From Diplodia intermedia (taxonomy: Eukaryota > Ascomycota > Dothideomycetes > Botryosphaeriales > Botryosphaeriaceae): a DNA stretch of 64,000 nt. Positions 1 through 10,964 of the stretch are shown here, one piece after another; within the stretch, counting starts at the first letter, position 1; each line of letters starts with the position of its first letter. The DNA is taken from the NCBI GenBank assembly GCA_021495925.1, contig JAKEKT010000022.1, positions 372,001 to 436,000 of the forward strand, in the 5' to 3' direction. Position numbers and translations under genes: made by a program. The notes under the pieces were generated by a model. The model made no database searches. It saw only the letters and a list, made by a program, of their open reading frames with translations, and was not told where the DNA came from.

Positions 1-708
1 ACGTCACGACCGCCTTGCGCCCGCCGTCGGCGACCCACCGGCCGAGGAACACGCGCTTGGGCTCGCCCGGCGCGAACAGCTCGTACTCCTCGAAGATGCA
101 CAGGTGCAGCTCGGCGTCCTTCATGCGGATCGGCCCGGCGAAGCCCAGGTAGCGGAAGCCGTCCATCAGCTCGCGCTGCGCCGCGCTGCCGCGCTTGCCC
201 TGGAACGCGTCGACCGAGAAGCGGAACGAGGCTTGCGCGTAGTCCGCCCAGCGCGACGCCGTCCGTGACGCGACCGAGGCGTGCAGGGAGGAGTAGTCGG
301 TCCCGCTGCCCCAGAGCTCGTAGATGCCCATGGTGAGGATGCTGCGGGATATTATGGCTCGGGCTGCTGCGTCCGAGGGCAGTGTGACGATGGCGAACGG
401 GGTCTGAGAGAGAGGGGGGAAGGTGTGAGTGCAGGGTGTACGGTGTGATTAAAGAAACAACTGATATATAGTCCTAAGCTGGAGCATAGGAAAAGAGCAG
501 AACGGCTTTAGATGGCACACGTATAATGCCCGCGAGACGAAATCGAAATGGACAAAAATGCGCGGTGAAATATAGCGTAATGTTGACTCACATCTTCAGA
601 ATAGGAAAGGAAGTCCATTTCGACGCCGGCAAGAGTCGCCAATGACTCCAGCTCAGCCTTGCGGAAGCTCTCATGCTGCTGCACGCAGCGAACTAGGTAC
701 TCCGGCAT
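1..708 (-). CDS. TRM11: tRNA (guanosine(10)-2'-O/N2)-methyltransferase catalytic subunit Trm11, 5' part
   Basis: Partial gene: its 3' end lies beyond base 1. Exons are 708-592 and 403-1, joined in phase 0 across a GTGAGT...CAG intron. The about 173 visible residues begin MPEYLVRCVQQHESFRKAEL, the start characteristic of Trm11. They continue through PFAIVTLPSDAAARAIISRS and the IYELWGSGTDYSSLH stretch, which matches the THUMP-like N-terminal half of yeast Trm11. The Rossmann methyltransferase domain would lie outside the window. In yeast Trm11 works with Trm112 to make m2G10 in cytosolic tRNAs. The ATG at 708 is the first in frame and opens the conserved motif. Identity is firm. The catalytic residues cannot be judged here. 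Confidence 0.9.
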
Positions 709-942
709 GGTGATGGGCGTGGTTTACAGACGCGGGCAAGCCTGCGCTGGGTAAAGAGTGAGTGGAAAGTAGGGTGGGCTCAGGGTCCTTCCTGCCTCTT
801 TGTGTATGTACAGGTTCGGTTGGGAGCGTGGGAAGGAAGCAAGCAAAATCTTCCCCGCCGCAGGCAAGAGCCATCTTTCTGCGCCACAAGCGTGCAAAAT
901 GGGCGCGAGACAGTGCCTGCATTCCCCTAGTTCATCCCGTCT

Positions 943-1478
943 TCATTGATCCCGCCCCAACTCCATTGCGCATCCAGACGACCGTGCAAAATTCCTGCCG
1001 TGCTTGATTCCATCCGCTTGCCGAGGAGCGATAAGCGGAGGATCATCGGCGATCTGGGTTATCAGCTCGTCCTGCTACTTCGATGTCTTCGTAGCTTTCA
1101 CATCCTTTACATACATTACTTCGTGAGTTCCATTTACACTTGCTGGCGCTTCAGAAAATCCTTCAGCCAGTTCCGATCCATAACGAATACATTCCCCCTG
1201 TACCGCGTACTCTGTAGCTGCAAAACCCATGCAAAGTCCGGAAAAAGCAAACCCAAAGCTAAAGGAAAGAAACGCGCAATGGCGCCCCTGCCTTTGCGCG
1301 CCCCACCCAACATCGCACCTAGCCCGATCCGACCATGTTCGAATGCCCGGGTATCATCGAAGAAACGCGAAACCAAAGCCAGAGCAGACGCGAAAATATA
1401 TAGGGAAACGAGAGGGAGAAAAACTGCGCCGGCAAGCTTGGTGGCGACGTCCATCGAAGCCGACTTGCTCATCCCCAT
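943..1478 (-). CDS. Possible small membrane protein, unknown function
   Basis: Tentative gene. Exon 1 (1478-1140) encodes MGMSKSASMDVATKLAGAVF and a hydrophobic stretch that could span the membrane (about residues 10-35). A second hydrophobic patch lies around residues 75-95. The frame stops just after a GTGTAA donor. Joining to a GCAG acceptor gives exon 2 (1071-943), phase 0, and a 155-residue product with a polar tail ending in GRDQ. Codon use looks plausible, but no family is recognised and the branch site is weak. It lies between TRM11 and the sirtuin, on the same strand. It could be chance coding in a spacer. Confidence 0.3.
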
Positions 1479-1804
1479 TCCACCCTTGATGCAAAACTGA
1501 ATACGTAGCCCGTATTTTCTCCGCCTTCCGAGGACCTTGTTTCGATCCTGCCTTTGTGACCTCCCCTGGTACGCCGTGGAAATGCAGAATGGCCCACTGA
1601 CCATGTGTTCGTTGGTACGTGCGAATCGATTCCTTCGTCTTCAGCAATTACGCCTCGAAGCCGTACTCTCACCGCCCCTCTATCCCCCTAACTCGATTGA
1701 AAAAAAGTAACGAAACAAGCAAATCACTCAACTCCTTCACGTTTTCGTTTCCCTCGTGATGTCAAGCCACGGCCGGTAGTTGGTAACCATGCAAAGCTCG
1801 CGAG
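1479..1804. other. Spacer between sirtuin 3' end and upstream minus-strand region
   Basis: No gene supported. It presumably holds the 3' UTR of the sirtuin gene and, if the small membrane protein at 943-1478 is real, its promoter. Confidence 0.5.
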
Positions 1805-3728
1805 TCAGTGCAGAAGCTTCTCCATATCTTTCGGATAATAGCCCGTTGGCGAAATCGTTCCTGTCAGCGTGTTCGGTCCTTCCCCCGTTCCAGCTGCCAC
1901 GTCGGCGTTGATTTCTGTCTTGATCTGCTTCGTCTCCAAGCTGAGGGCCTTGGGCGTATGCGGGTCGTTATGGGGAGGCGCCGTATTATTCTTGGCCGAT
2001 TGCGGCGATACCGGTGCCATAGGGCCATTTCCAGATTCCGTCTTTTTCCCTCTCCTCTGCGGCTTGCTTTTCACGTCCGGCGTGTTCTGCGCCGCAGGTT
2101 TAGAGACGCTGAACGCATTCGTAATTTTATCATTGGGCTTCGCGGGTGCGTTTGATTTCTTTTTCGGAGCAGCTTTCTTCCTGGGCGCCGTGGTCTTCGC
2201 GTTTGTAGATTTTGGTTTGGGTCGCTCAGCAAGAGGGACGTTTTTCATGTTTTTGCCCTTGCCCTTGCTTTGAGCCGTGGCCTTCTTGGATGGAGTGCAT
2301 GGCTTCGACGCCACGACGATTTCTTCTTCAATCAGGTGGTCCTGCGGCTCAATCTTCGGACTTGACGCGGGAGTGGGAATGCCCTTCACCTGAAGGACAC
2401 GATCCTTCCGTGGAGAATTCATAATGCGAACCTCGGGGCTCGGCTTCTGCTTAGCAGCGAGATATTCCTCGTCGGTAAGAATCTTGGCCATAGCGTCGCT
2501 CCTGTCGTTCCAAATGCGTAGAGCGGCTTGACGAGCAACAGCATCACATGGACCGCGCACCACCAAGTCCCAGCAGTTCTCCAGGTCCACGCCCTTCGGC
2601 TCCGGCTCGTTGTTGACCCAAACAGTTAATCCATCCTTACGGTCCCTCACCGTGTTGACCATCTCGCGAGTGATACGCCTCACTCCAGGGACCTTCAGGG
2701 TTGTCCCAACAACAATAACAGCATCGGGACGTGCCCTCAAATCCGCCGTTGTCACGGAACCTATGGCTTCGTCGTCCGGGCCGTTTTCGTTGTAGAGCAC
2801 CATGCGGGGGCGCAATAACCCGATGCCGTGGCTCCTCTTTCCCGCATGCTGAGTGCGCACTTGATCCGCCTCTTCACACGTCTTGCAAGGGGGTGGAATG
2901 GGGCCGTGGAAAAGCTCGGGCTCGAAATCCGTCACGTCGTTGCATTTCGCACAGACCATCTTCTCCAGCCCTCCGTGGAGTAGGACCGTTTTCGGCCAAG
3001 GCCCCTTCTGCGGCAGCGGAATTTGAGTGGCCAGCGGCTTCAAAGACGTCTCGATCCCATCAACGTTTTGGGAGTAAAGGCGCAATAATCTGCCTTCGTC
3101 GGCGAGGGTTGCAATGAGCTGATGGAACGCGGTGGGCCTGGCCGACCTGGCTTGTTGCGACAGCGACCGAACCATTTCGTGAAACGTCGCGGTGGTGTCG
3201 GGATCCCTGTACACAGATGCATCGAACAGATCCTTACCCGACGATTTGAGATTGTGCTGCTGCTTGAGCGTGTTGAAAAGCCCCTTGGACGAGCGAAAGT
3301 CGGGGACTGCGAGATCTCAATGCGGTGCTCGACGCGGCGTGGGGAGCTGGGGGGAACTTACTGCCGGCTGCGACCGAGATTCCTGCACCCACGATCATCA
3401 CAATCTTGCGCTTCTTGTGCAGGACTTTGAGCAGTAGGTCAAGAGCTTCGCGTTCCGTTTCATCGACGATATCTTCCTGCAGGTTCAAATGGCGGGTAAC
3501 GCGCGGCTTCGGTTCGGCGGTGCGTCTCTTCTTGCGCGGAGGGCCGTCATCGTCGCAGGCTCGCGTGGGCTCCATGGCGTCCGGAAGCGGTGAACCTTTG
3601 GTGGACGGATCCTGCGAGGGGGGCGGGGAGGGAAAGCCGTAGTCAGACGGAGGACATGGCGACGACGGCGGCGAGCTCAAAGGCGAACTCTCGCGCGAGC
3701 TGCCTGCACAATAGGCATCCGAAGCCAT
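1805..3728 (-). CDS. NAD-dependent protein deacetylase, Hst3/Hst4-type sirtuin
   Basis: Two exons, 3728-3362 and 3306-1805, joined in phase 1 over a 55-nt intron (GTAAG...GCAG), give 622 residues. The N-terminal 95 residues are Ser/Pro-rich. The sirtuin core begins with VGAGISVAAG followed across the splice by IPDFRSSKGLF (NAD pocket). Then come SQNVDGIE, the catalytic His233 in LLHGGLEK, and the structural zinc ligands Cys241/Cys244 and Cys263/Cys266. VVGTTLKVPG and WVNNEP continue the Rossmann fold. The last 230 residues are Lys/Pro/Ala-rich and low-complexity, as in nuclear Hst3/Hst4 proteins, which in yeasts deacetylate histone H3 Lys56. The frame is open upstream of 3728, but that ATG has A at -3 and starts a plausible N terminus. 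It is divergent from MED16. Confidence 0.9.
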
Positions 3729-4676
3729 TGTGCAGGAACGGGGCGGCCGCGGTTGTGGGAGGGGAATGCGGCAGGCACGAGACAGGCGGGGCCCTTCTAT
3801 GTCATGAGCGAGAGGCGCAGGCCGGTCGGGGAGGCGGCAAAACAGGCTGCGGGACGGCTGCGACGCAGCTGTGCGGGAGGCACAGCGAAAGGGACGGGGG
3901 GAGGAGCCAGGGCGCGGGTGTGGATGGGGTTTGGATGAGGTTTGCGGAACGAGGCGTGAGCTGATGGGCGTTGCTTGGCGGCGCCAGTGACGCCGGGCCT
4001 TGGTTCTCGCACTGTTTATTTTGGCCGTCCGTGCTTGTTCGCGCGACTTTCCGCCGGCAAAGCACAAAGCTGCCAGGCTGGCCTTCCGGCGGCGCTGGAT
4101 TGCTTGGTTCGCGTGGATTGCGACCGTGGGCGAGCCGTCAGAGGCCCGGTTTGGCTCTGGCTCGCGCGGGCCCGCTTGCATCTGCCCGCAGAACACGGCG
4201 CACCCGACCCCGCGCAATTGATCGCAGCGCGTCGCCTTGACGCCTGTGGCCGCGATGCACGCGTGACGCAGCAATGCGCTGGCTATCCCAGGGGCGGGCA
4301 GCTGGCGGCGGGCGCGGTGATGTCGCGCCCGCGATGCTTCGACAAGAACAACAGTCCTAAGCGGGCCTAGCGGGTGCGCTAGCCGGGTCTTAGTCACCAC
4401 TCGGACGGGCCGCCGCTCCCTGCCTGTCTCGCGCTGTCGCAACTGTCAACGGCCCCAGATACCCCATGTTCACGTGCAACTTTGCCTTTTTCGCCGTTTA
4501 GCTGTCCTTTCCCGCATGCTTGGCCTGCCTCAGCCCGCTCCGCATCTGCCTGTTCCCATCGGTCGCCTGCACCACTCCGGCTATGGAAACGATCGCTGCC
4601 TAGCACTGCTGTCGAGTCCAACTGCCCTCGAGCAGAGCGCAAAGCAAGCCCACCCAGCAACAACCCCTCGCGCGGA
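3729..4676. promoter_or_regulatory. Shared divergent promoter, sirtuin / MED16
   Basis: A 948-nt GC-rich spacer between two divergent start codons. It contains open frames on both strands with arginine/proline/alanine-rich translations that resemble no protein. I read them as composition effects. Confidence 0.6.
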
Positions 4677-7600
4677 ATGCCTTTGATCATGGACGACGAT
4701 CAGTACATGGATCTTTTCAACGAGGCTGAGCAGCTTCCCATTGCCGTACAGACGCCGCCTGTCAAGAGGCTTGCTCAGCGTCTCGATGAATTGGGCGAGT
4801 CTGGCTGCTGCCAGTAAGCCCATGTAGCTTGCAAGAGATGGGTCCCAAGCTGATCGAATGCAGGAAAATCTCGTGGTCTAAGAGCGGCTGTGTGGCTTCA
4901 ATCACCCGCGATGGACGCGGTGTTAACTTGCGCGCTTTCCAGCGCAATCCCGTCGACGGCAAATGGATCCTGGGAGACGAGGCTCCGCTTCACATCCCCT
5001 CAGTCCATGAAGAGTTTCCGCTCGTCCATGTCTCTTGGGGTCCTCTCGGCGTCGATCTCGCCGTTGTGGATGCTGCCGGGAGGATCCTTGTGTACACCGC
5101 AGCCCAAGCGGCAGACAGGATGAAGCTCTCTCGAGAGCCTTTCTCGGATCATGAGAGCGAGTCTAACGCTCTTGTTGGCTTGCACTGGCTGCCCGTTGCC
5201 CCGCAGCAAGTCAAGGTACGTGATAGGCGCAGAGACGTCCCGGAAATTCCACGTGGGGAGCTCGACCAATCGTCCAACGATGGTCGATCTTGAAGCTGGT
5301 CTATTGGTCTGGTTTTTTCTCTACTTGCCACACCTTCAACCTCTGCACCTGCTGACCTTGTCAGTACCATATGATCTGGTCCGCCGATCGCAATGAAGAC
5401 AAATGGCAGTACCGGATGACAAGCCATCCATGGAAAGAGCCTCACAATCCTGTGCATCCGCGCATGTCTCTCGGTGCATTCATTTGTTTCACGCGCGGAG
5501 GTACAGTTCGGTTACTTTTCCAGCAACCTGATCAACAATGGTACGAGGCAACCGCAGAAGTCGAAGCATCCAATTCCGGGAAAGATGCGTTCACTCACGC
5601 CTCATTCACCTCAGACTCAGGTGGGTATTTCCCTCCTCTACCTCTATACCGAGCTGATTTGTTAGAAAATTCGCTGCTCCTCGCCACCCATACCGTCGCG
5701 GGATCTATTCTGGTATATCGCGTCAAAATCAATTGGAATGCGCAGCCAGGCAAGAGTGCTTCTCCAGCATTCGACATCTCGCCACTGAAAGCAGAGGATG
5801 ACTGCTCTCCACTTGGTACCAACTTCGATGCAAGTGATACCGTGCTCGGAGCTAGCCAAAATTTATCTTTCCCTGCAAGGCTTACCCATCTTTCCTTCAT
5901 ACCCACCGGCCCTGACCCAGGCCCATCTCCTTCGTATCCTACTGTCATGGCCATTTTCTGCCACACACCAGCCCCAATCCCTTCGCTGATGGACCAGACC
6001 CATTCGCAACAACCCCCCTTCAGTATAATCTCGCGATGGGAGCTGCATAGCTCATCTTACGCTCTTCACTCTGGATTTGAGCAATTGACTGCTAAGAAGA
6101 AGGCTCCAGGATCCGCTGGACAGCGGGTAAGTTCCACTCCGATGTCGTTGTGTATTCTTTATTCAACCCTCTCTAGCAAAAAATGATTCTCAAGCGGATA
6201 CCGGACATTGTACTGGGTAGCGCTACGCTGGGGCTGTCCAGTCTCGATTTCCACACGAAATTCGCTCTTTACCAAAGCAACGGCGGCGTGGAGTTCAGAG
6301 ACCGCTATACAATGGACGTCATCACGGCGGATTCCAATGAGAACAGGATATCTTCCCTACCACAAGCTGGCTTTTCGTTCACAGCAAGCGATCCTGGTGT
6401 GTTTCCCCGGAATAATATCGTGGATTATGTAGCTGACAATCATCGAGCACTTCATGCGGTCCTGTCGCCGAGCGCCTGCATGTTGGCGCTACTGCAGCCG
6501 GACGGCACTATCACATTGAAGAGAATGGAGCTCAACCATGGCTCGTTGAATAGCGGAGAAAGCGATTGTAAGTACAGATATGATGGCAACAGAGGCGTTA
6601 GGGCTCACAAGTCATAGCAAAAATCAACGCGGCTATCACAGCGTTGGTCCTACAACACAGTTCTGCCCAGTTGCAGTACATGCCCGGCGATGATCTCTTC
6701 GCAATTATGCCATCGGACATGGACCATAGTAGGTCTGAACACGATGTGGGATATGCCTATGCTAATTTTTGTCAGACTTGAGACGCTTGTTCTTGAGGGG
6801 AACTCATCATTGCATGAATGTTGTGGCCGATTACCCCCCCGAAGACACGGCTCAAAAGCCCTTCGAAACCATTTTCCGTAACAACGTACTCCGCGGATCT
6901 CTCAGCACACAGAACCTTCTTGGGATGGCGACCAACGGCTCGCGGGACTTGAGTAGCAAACTTGCGTGGATAACCCTCAATCTTCGATTCACCTCATTTC
7001 TCCTCAGCATCCCCACGAACCATGCCCGAGGCGGCGGCCCGGAATCCTTCACGATGGGTAGGTCTTAGCCCCGTTTTAGCTCCAAACCGCCACGGCACTA
7101 ACGCACTGTTGCCTCAAGAAACGGCCAAGTCTGTCAGTGGCTTGCTCAGGTGGACCATGGATCTAATGGTATACATGATTAACGACCTCATCGAACTTTC
7201 ACAAGAATGCAGGAAACACGAGGCCGACAGGGGATTCGTCCAGAAGAAGCGTAGGTTCCCGGTGGCATTCATGGCCCATGCACTCGCTGACTCAGAAACG
7301 CGCTTTGTAGTGCAGGAAAGGTGCTCGCCGGGATTGTTTCTCCTGCTGTGCAGCTTCCCTCGATCAATTTTTCGCCTCACCCGGCAACCGCTGCAGCTGC
7401 TCCTGACCATCAGCCAATGGCATATGAAGAATGCGCCGACAGTGATTCATCGCTCTGTATTCAACGGCTTGATGGCGGCCATGATCGGCTCTCCAGTGCA
7501 TCCGCCTCACATGGCGGCCCTTGTGCTCGAGGTGGACAACCAAGTGCGCCTTTGTTACACCAAGGCGCAGTACACAGATGAGCGGCGCCGGATGGCGGAG

Positions 7601-7945
7601 CGGGAAATGCTGATCAGCGCGGAGATCCCCGACGTGCTGATGCCTGTGGTCACTCGGTTGCTTACCCATGGCATCGACAAATTGCTTGACACGGTGGATC
7701 CGGCCAAGGTAATGTACTGGGACCTCAGATGGCTAGGGCTGAGCGAGGACAAGAGGGAGAAGGACTACCTGGAGAAGAACACAGTCGACGTCATGCGGAA
7801 GGTGGTGGTCAGCAGGAAGGAGGGTGGGCGGAGGAGATGCGTCAGATGTGGCAGCGAAATGGAGGACACGGAGTGGATGGGCGGGCAGAATAAGTGCGCG
7901 TGTGGAAGCCCGTGGGCGATGGGATCCATGACGAAGAAGACGTGA
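4677..7945 (+). CDS. MED16: Mediator complex tail subunit 16 (Med16/Sin4)
   Basis: Nine exons: 4677-4813, 4864-5215, 5365-5620, 5666-6126, 6177-6567, 6618-6728, 6776-7057, 7119-7250 and 7311-7945. All phases close, giving 918 residues. Recognised from the MPLIMDD start, the KISWSKSGCVASI propeller entry and the C-terminal SPGLFLLLCSFPRS block. A terminal zinc-knuckle-like CVRCG...CACGSPWAMG follows. Med16 sits in the Mediator tail and relays activators to RNA polymerase II. Two introns (5621-5665, 45 nt; 7251-7310, 60 nt) are multiples of three without stops, so they were called from splice signals and family alignment only. An alternative start at 4689 would shorten the protein by four residues. 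Confidence 0.88.
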
Positions 7946-8296
7946 TACGACGACAGCATCGATAGCATAGCGAGGAATGGCAGTTCGTGAGGTGCGACGA
8001 GTTCGGGAAATGAGCGGCGGCGTTTGGGGTTGGGCTGGGCTGGGCAGAGCAAGCGCGGCTTTGAGGGCGCCGGTGATTGGGTAGGAGCCAATGTCAGCCC
8101 CTCTTGCCTCTCGCGCACTCGTACGCGCAGCACGCGTCAACCATGCGCCTGAGTACAGACAAAGAGCAGAGTCCGAGCCTCCTTCCTCTCGCTCCCGCTC
8201 TCGCCTGAGCCGCAGTCGTCGCATCCCCAGGCTGCAGTGCGATTGAGCCCTAGGCGCCCGCCAGTTTAGCCGCAGTTCTCACGGCGCCGACCAGCC
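7946..8296. other. Spacer between MED16 and PLC-like gene
   Basis: 351 nt holding the MED16 3' UTR and the downstream promoter. No gene or strong motif seen. Confidence 0.5.
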
Positions 8297-9755
8297 ATGA
8301 CTCCACCGCTAACCATCCGAAACCTAACCTCGACTCCCCTCGACCTGAAACTCGTCGAGCGCTATGAGGCTCCTGGGACCAAGAAGGCCCGGTGCCTGGG
8401 CACCCTGAAGGCTACGCTTGTGTCGCCCTCGTCCAAGAAGCTTGCTGAAAACGCCGAGAGCTTTGCTCGTCAAGGTGAGCTCTGGCTGCCATTGATGCCT
8501 GGCACTGTGCTGACGCGTCGCTGTAGATGTTAGCATTCGCCTCGAGCCCTTCCGCAGCCAAGCGACCGATATCAAGCCACTGGAGCGCGAGACTAGCCAC
8601 ACGCTGCGCCTGACCATCGAGGCTGATGGCCAGCGCTACCGCATCGAGCCCGCCCATAGCCATGCATCGCAGACTTTCACACCTCTAGTGCCTGGCCCGA
8701 AGCATCAGTACACGGGCATTTTCTTCCCCAACGATAGCTTTCTGGCCGTGTACTCGTCGGCGAACCTGCAATGCTGGATGCGCGAACTGAGCGATGTCAC
8801 TCCGTTGTCCGGCCTTTCAATACCAGGCACACACAATACGCCCACATGCCACCGAGCGCTGCCCTCTGTGCGCTGCCAGGCCGTGTCACCCAAAGAGCAG
8901 CTCGAGAACGGCGTGCGCTTCTTCGACATCCGCGTGCAGCCAGAGGACCCTGAAGACACATCCAAAGATGGACTCATACTCGTGCACGGCGCCTTTCCAA
9001 TCTCGCTGACTGGGACCAAGCATTTGCGTGGCCTCGTCCACGACATACGCGACTTTCTCAACCACAATCCGTCCGAGACAATCATAGTCAGCCTGAAGCG
9101 CGAGGGCACTGGCCACGCAACCGACCAGCAGCTCAGCATGATCCTTCACGACCATTATGCGAATGAAGACCCCAGCTGGTGGTATACAGAGCCGCGCATC
9201 CCCAAGCTGGGCGAGGTGCGCGGCAAGCTGGTACTAATGCGTCGCTTTGCCATCGATGACAGGCTGAAGACTGAACACAACGGCACGGGCTGGGGACTGG
9301 ATGCCGAGGACTGGGCCTACAACACACCAGACGATACACATGGAATGGTGCGCGTCCAAGACTTCTGCGAGGTGCTCGAAACCGAGAACATCCAAATCAA
9401 GACCAAGTATGCGGAGGAACATCTGGTCCGTGCTGCCGAGTTGGTCTGCCCTATCCCTGGCATCACGACGGACGCGGTTCACCCCGTGCCTCCCGAGCCG
9501 TTATATCTGAACTTCCTGAGCGCGAGCAACTTTTGGAAGAAGGGGTGCTGGCCGGAGAAGATTGCAGCCAAGCTCAACCCGGCGATGATAGAGTATCTGT
9601 GCATGAGGCATCATTGTGACGCAAGCCGTGGAGACGGCAGCACGGGGATTGTGGTGTGCGACTGGGTGGGGGAGGACGGGGATTGGGACCTGGTCAGGTG
9701 CATTGTCGGAATGAACAGTTTCTTGGAGATGAGGGAGAAGCAGCTGGCCGCTTGA
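8297..9755 (+). CDS. Phosphatidylinositol-specific phospholipase C X-domain protein
   Basis: Exons 8297-8474 and 8527-9755 join in phase 1 over a 52-nt intron (468 residues). The first 150 residues form a polar, probably beta-rich region. The PLC-X fold follows: WMRELSDVTPLSGLSIPGTH carries the first catalytic His, then FFDIRVQP, LVHGAFPISL (second His), DFLNHNPSETIIVSLKRE and KLGEVRGKLVLMRRF. There is no Y domain, EF hand, PH or C2 domain and no signal peptide or GPI site. It is therefore the compact single-domain PI-PLC type, presumably intracellular and calcium-independent (inference). The substrate cannot be read from sequence. Confidence 0.85.
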
Positions 9756-10088
9756 ACTTGGAGCCGACTCGGAACCGGCACACACCGCTGTCCCCACACG
9801 CGCAATACAGGCACTCGATGCCCTTCTGCGGCTCGATTCGCGTGCTGCTGGCACGACTCGTGTTAATGAATCGAGTGTTCCAGAAGCTAAGACATTCATG
9901 GATTTTGCCTCCGGCGGGATCGGCATGCAGATAAATTCCTAATTCGGCAAGTGGCGCAGTCGGCTCACCTCCGCGATGACGGAGCTCCCAAGGGTCCACA
10001 AGCTCCCCGGGCCTTCTCTCCACCTCTGCTTTTCTTTCACCCGAGCCTCCCACAACCGAACACAATCATCTCATCATCAGCAGTCACC
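9756..10088. other. Spacer between PLC-like and F-box-like genes
   Basis: 333 nt. The frame of the next gene is open upstream to 9951, but the ATG at 10089 has the better context (caccATGG) and the upstream translation is low-complexity. Confidence 0.4.
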
Positions 10089-10964
10089 ATGGCCGCTGTC
10101 CAGACTCTGCCTGCTGCTCCCAGCGCCATCGAAGGATGCTCCTCGCTCCCGACGTCACTGTCAGCGCCACCGTCAACGTCACTTTCTCCTTCACCACTTG
10201 ACCCAACCCCCCATGCTCCGGCACAACTGCCCATCGAACAACCCGAACCACCATCCGTCGACCCGGCGATGGCAGCAACAATAACGACGTCGCCGCTGTT
10301 GCGGCTCCCTTTGGAACTGCGTACACTCATCTACGGCTACCTGACGCCGGCGCAACCGCTCTCGTACCCGCTGGGGCCCAACACAGCCATCAGCGCGCTG
10401 TCGCACCGGCCGCCGCCGCGGGCGCTGCTGCTGACGTGCCGGATGCTGGCGTGCGAGGCGCTCGATCACTTCTACCGCGTCGCCCGCTTCCGAGTCATGC
10501 TTAACCCGCCGGCGCCGCTGGCGGACCCGCACTTCCAGCGCCTGGCGCACCTTCCGCAGCTGCGCCGCATCCGTAACCTGGGCGTGCTGCTCGACTGGGA
10601 TTTCCCCAAGGCGCCCTCGTACGCCCGTGAAGCTGGGGCAGGCGGCTTCGAGTTCGGCCTGGAAGCCGAGGTGCCGTTTTTCAGGCAGGTCATGGACAGG
10701 GGACGGTGCGCCGACATGCTGAGGCTGGCCAAGAGGCTGGTTGGGGTGTTGGATTCGGCAAAGGAAATGAGGACCGTCTGCGTCAGCTGGACTGACCTGG
10801 TGGAGGGGTGTTGGGAGGAGAAAAAGGCGGTTCTGGAGGTGTTGGTGGGGGGTATTAGGGCGAAGGGCGTGAAGGTGGTGCGGGGAGATGTGGTTGCGCT
10901 GAATGAGAATGGTGCTGTAAAGCTGTTCGACGGATGGGACGTCGTGGGGGAGGGAAGGAGGTGA
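10089..10964 (+). CDS. F-box-like protein, fungal small family
   Basis: Single exon, 291 residues. After a Ser/Pro/Ala-rich leader comes LLRLPLELRTLIYGYLTP (about residues 70-90), the degenerate F-box entry common in Pezizomycotina. It is followed by ALLLTCRMLACEALDHFYRV, the usual second helix pair. The remainder (FQRLAHLPQLRRIRNLGVLL and a C-terminal alpha/beta region) resembles the uncharacterised partner domain of these proteins. Such proteins are presumed Skp1 adaptors of SCF ubiquitin ligases, but neither Skp1 binding nor a target can be inferred. Confidence 0.65.
   Translation: MAAVQTLPAAPSAIEGCSSLPTSLSAPPSTSLSPSPLDPTPHAPAQLPIEQPEPPSVDPAMAATITTSPLLRLPLELRTLIYGYLTPAQPLSYPLGPNTAISALSHRPPPRALLLTCRMLACEALDHFYRVARFRVMLNPPAPLADPHFQRLAHLPQLRRIRNLGVLLDWDFPKAPSYAREAGAGGFEFGLEAEVPFFRQVMDRGRCADMLRLAKRLVGVLDSAKEMRTVCVSWTDLVEGCWEEKKAVLEVLVGGIRAKGVKVVRGDVVALNENGAVKLFDGWDVVGEGRR

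Noticed and set aside
946..1500. 184-codon plus-strand frame
   Set aside because: Overlaps the more protein-like minus-strand frame and is Lys/Arg-rich without a domain.
3729..4442. Upstream in-frame extension of the sirtuin
   Set aside because: Translation is low-complexity and the ATG at 3728 has a good context; extension would consume most of the shared promoter.
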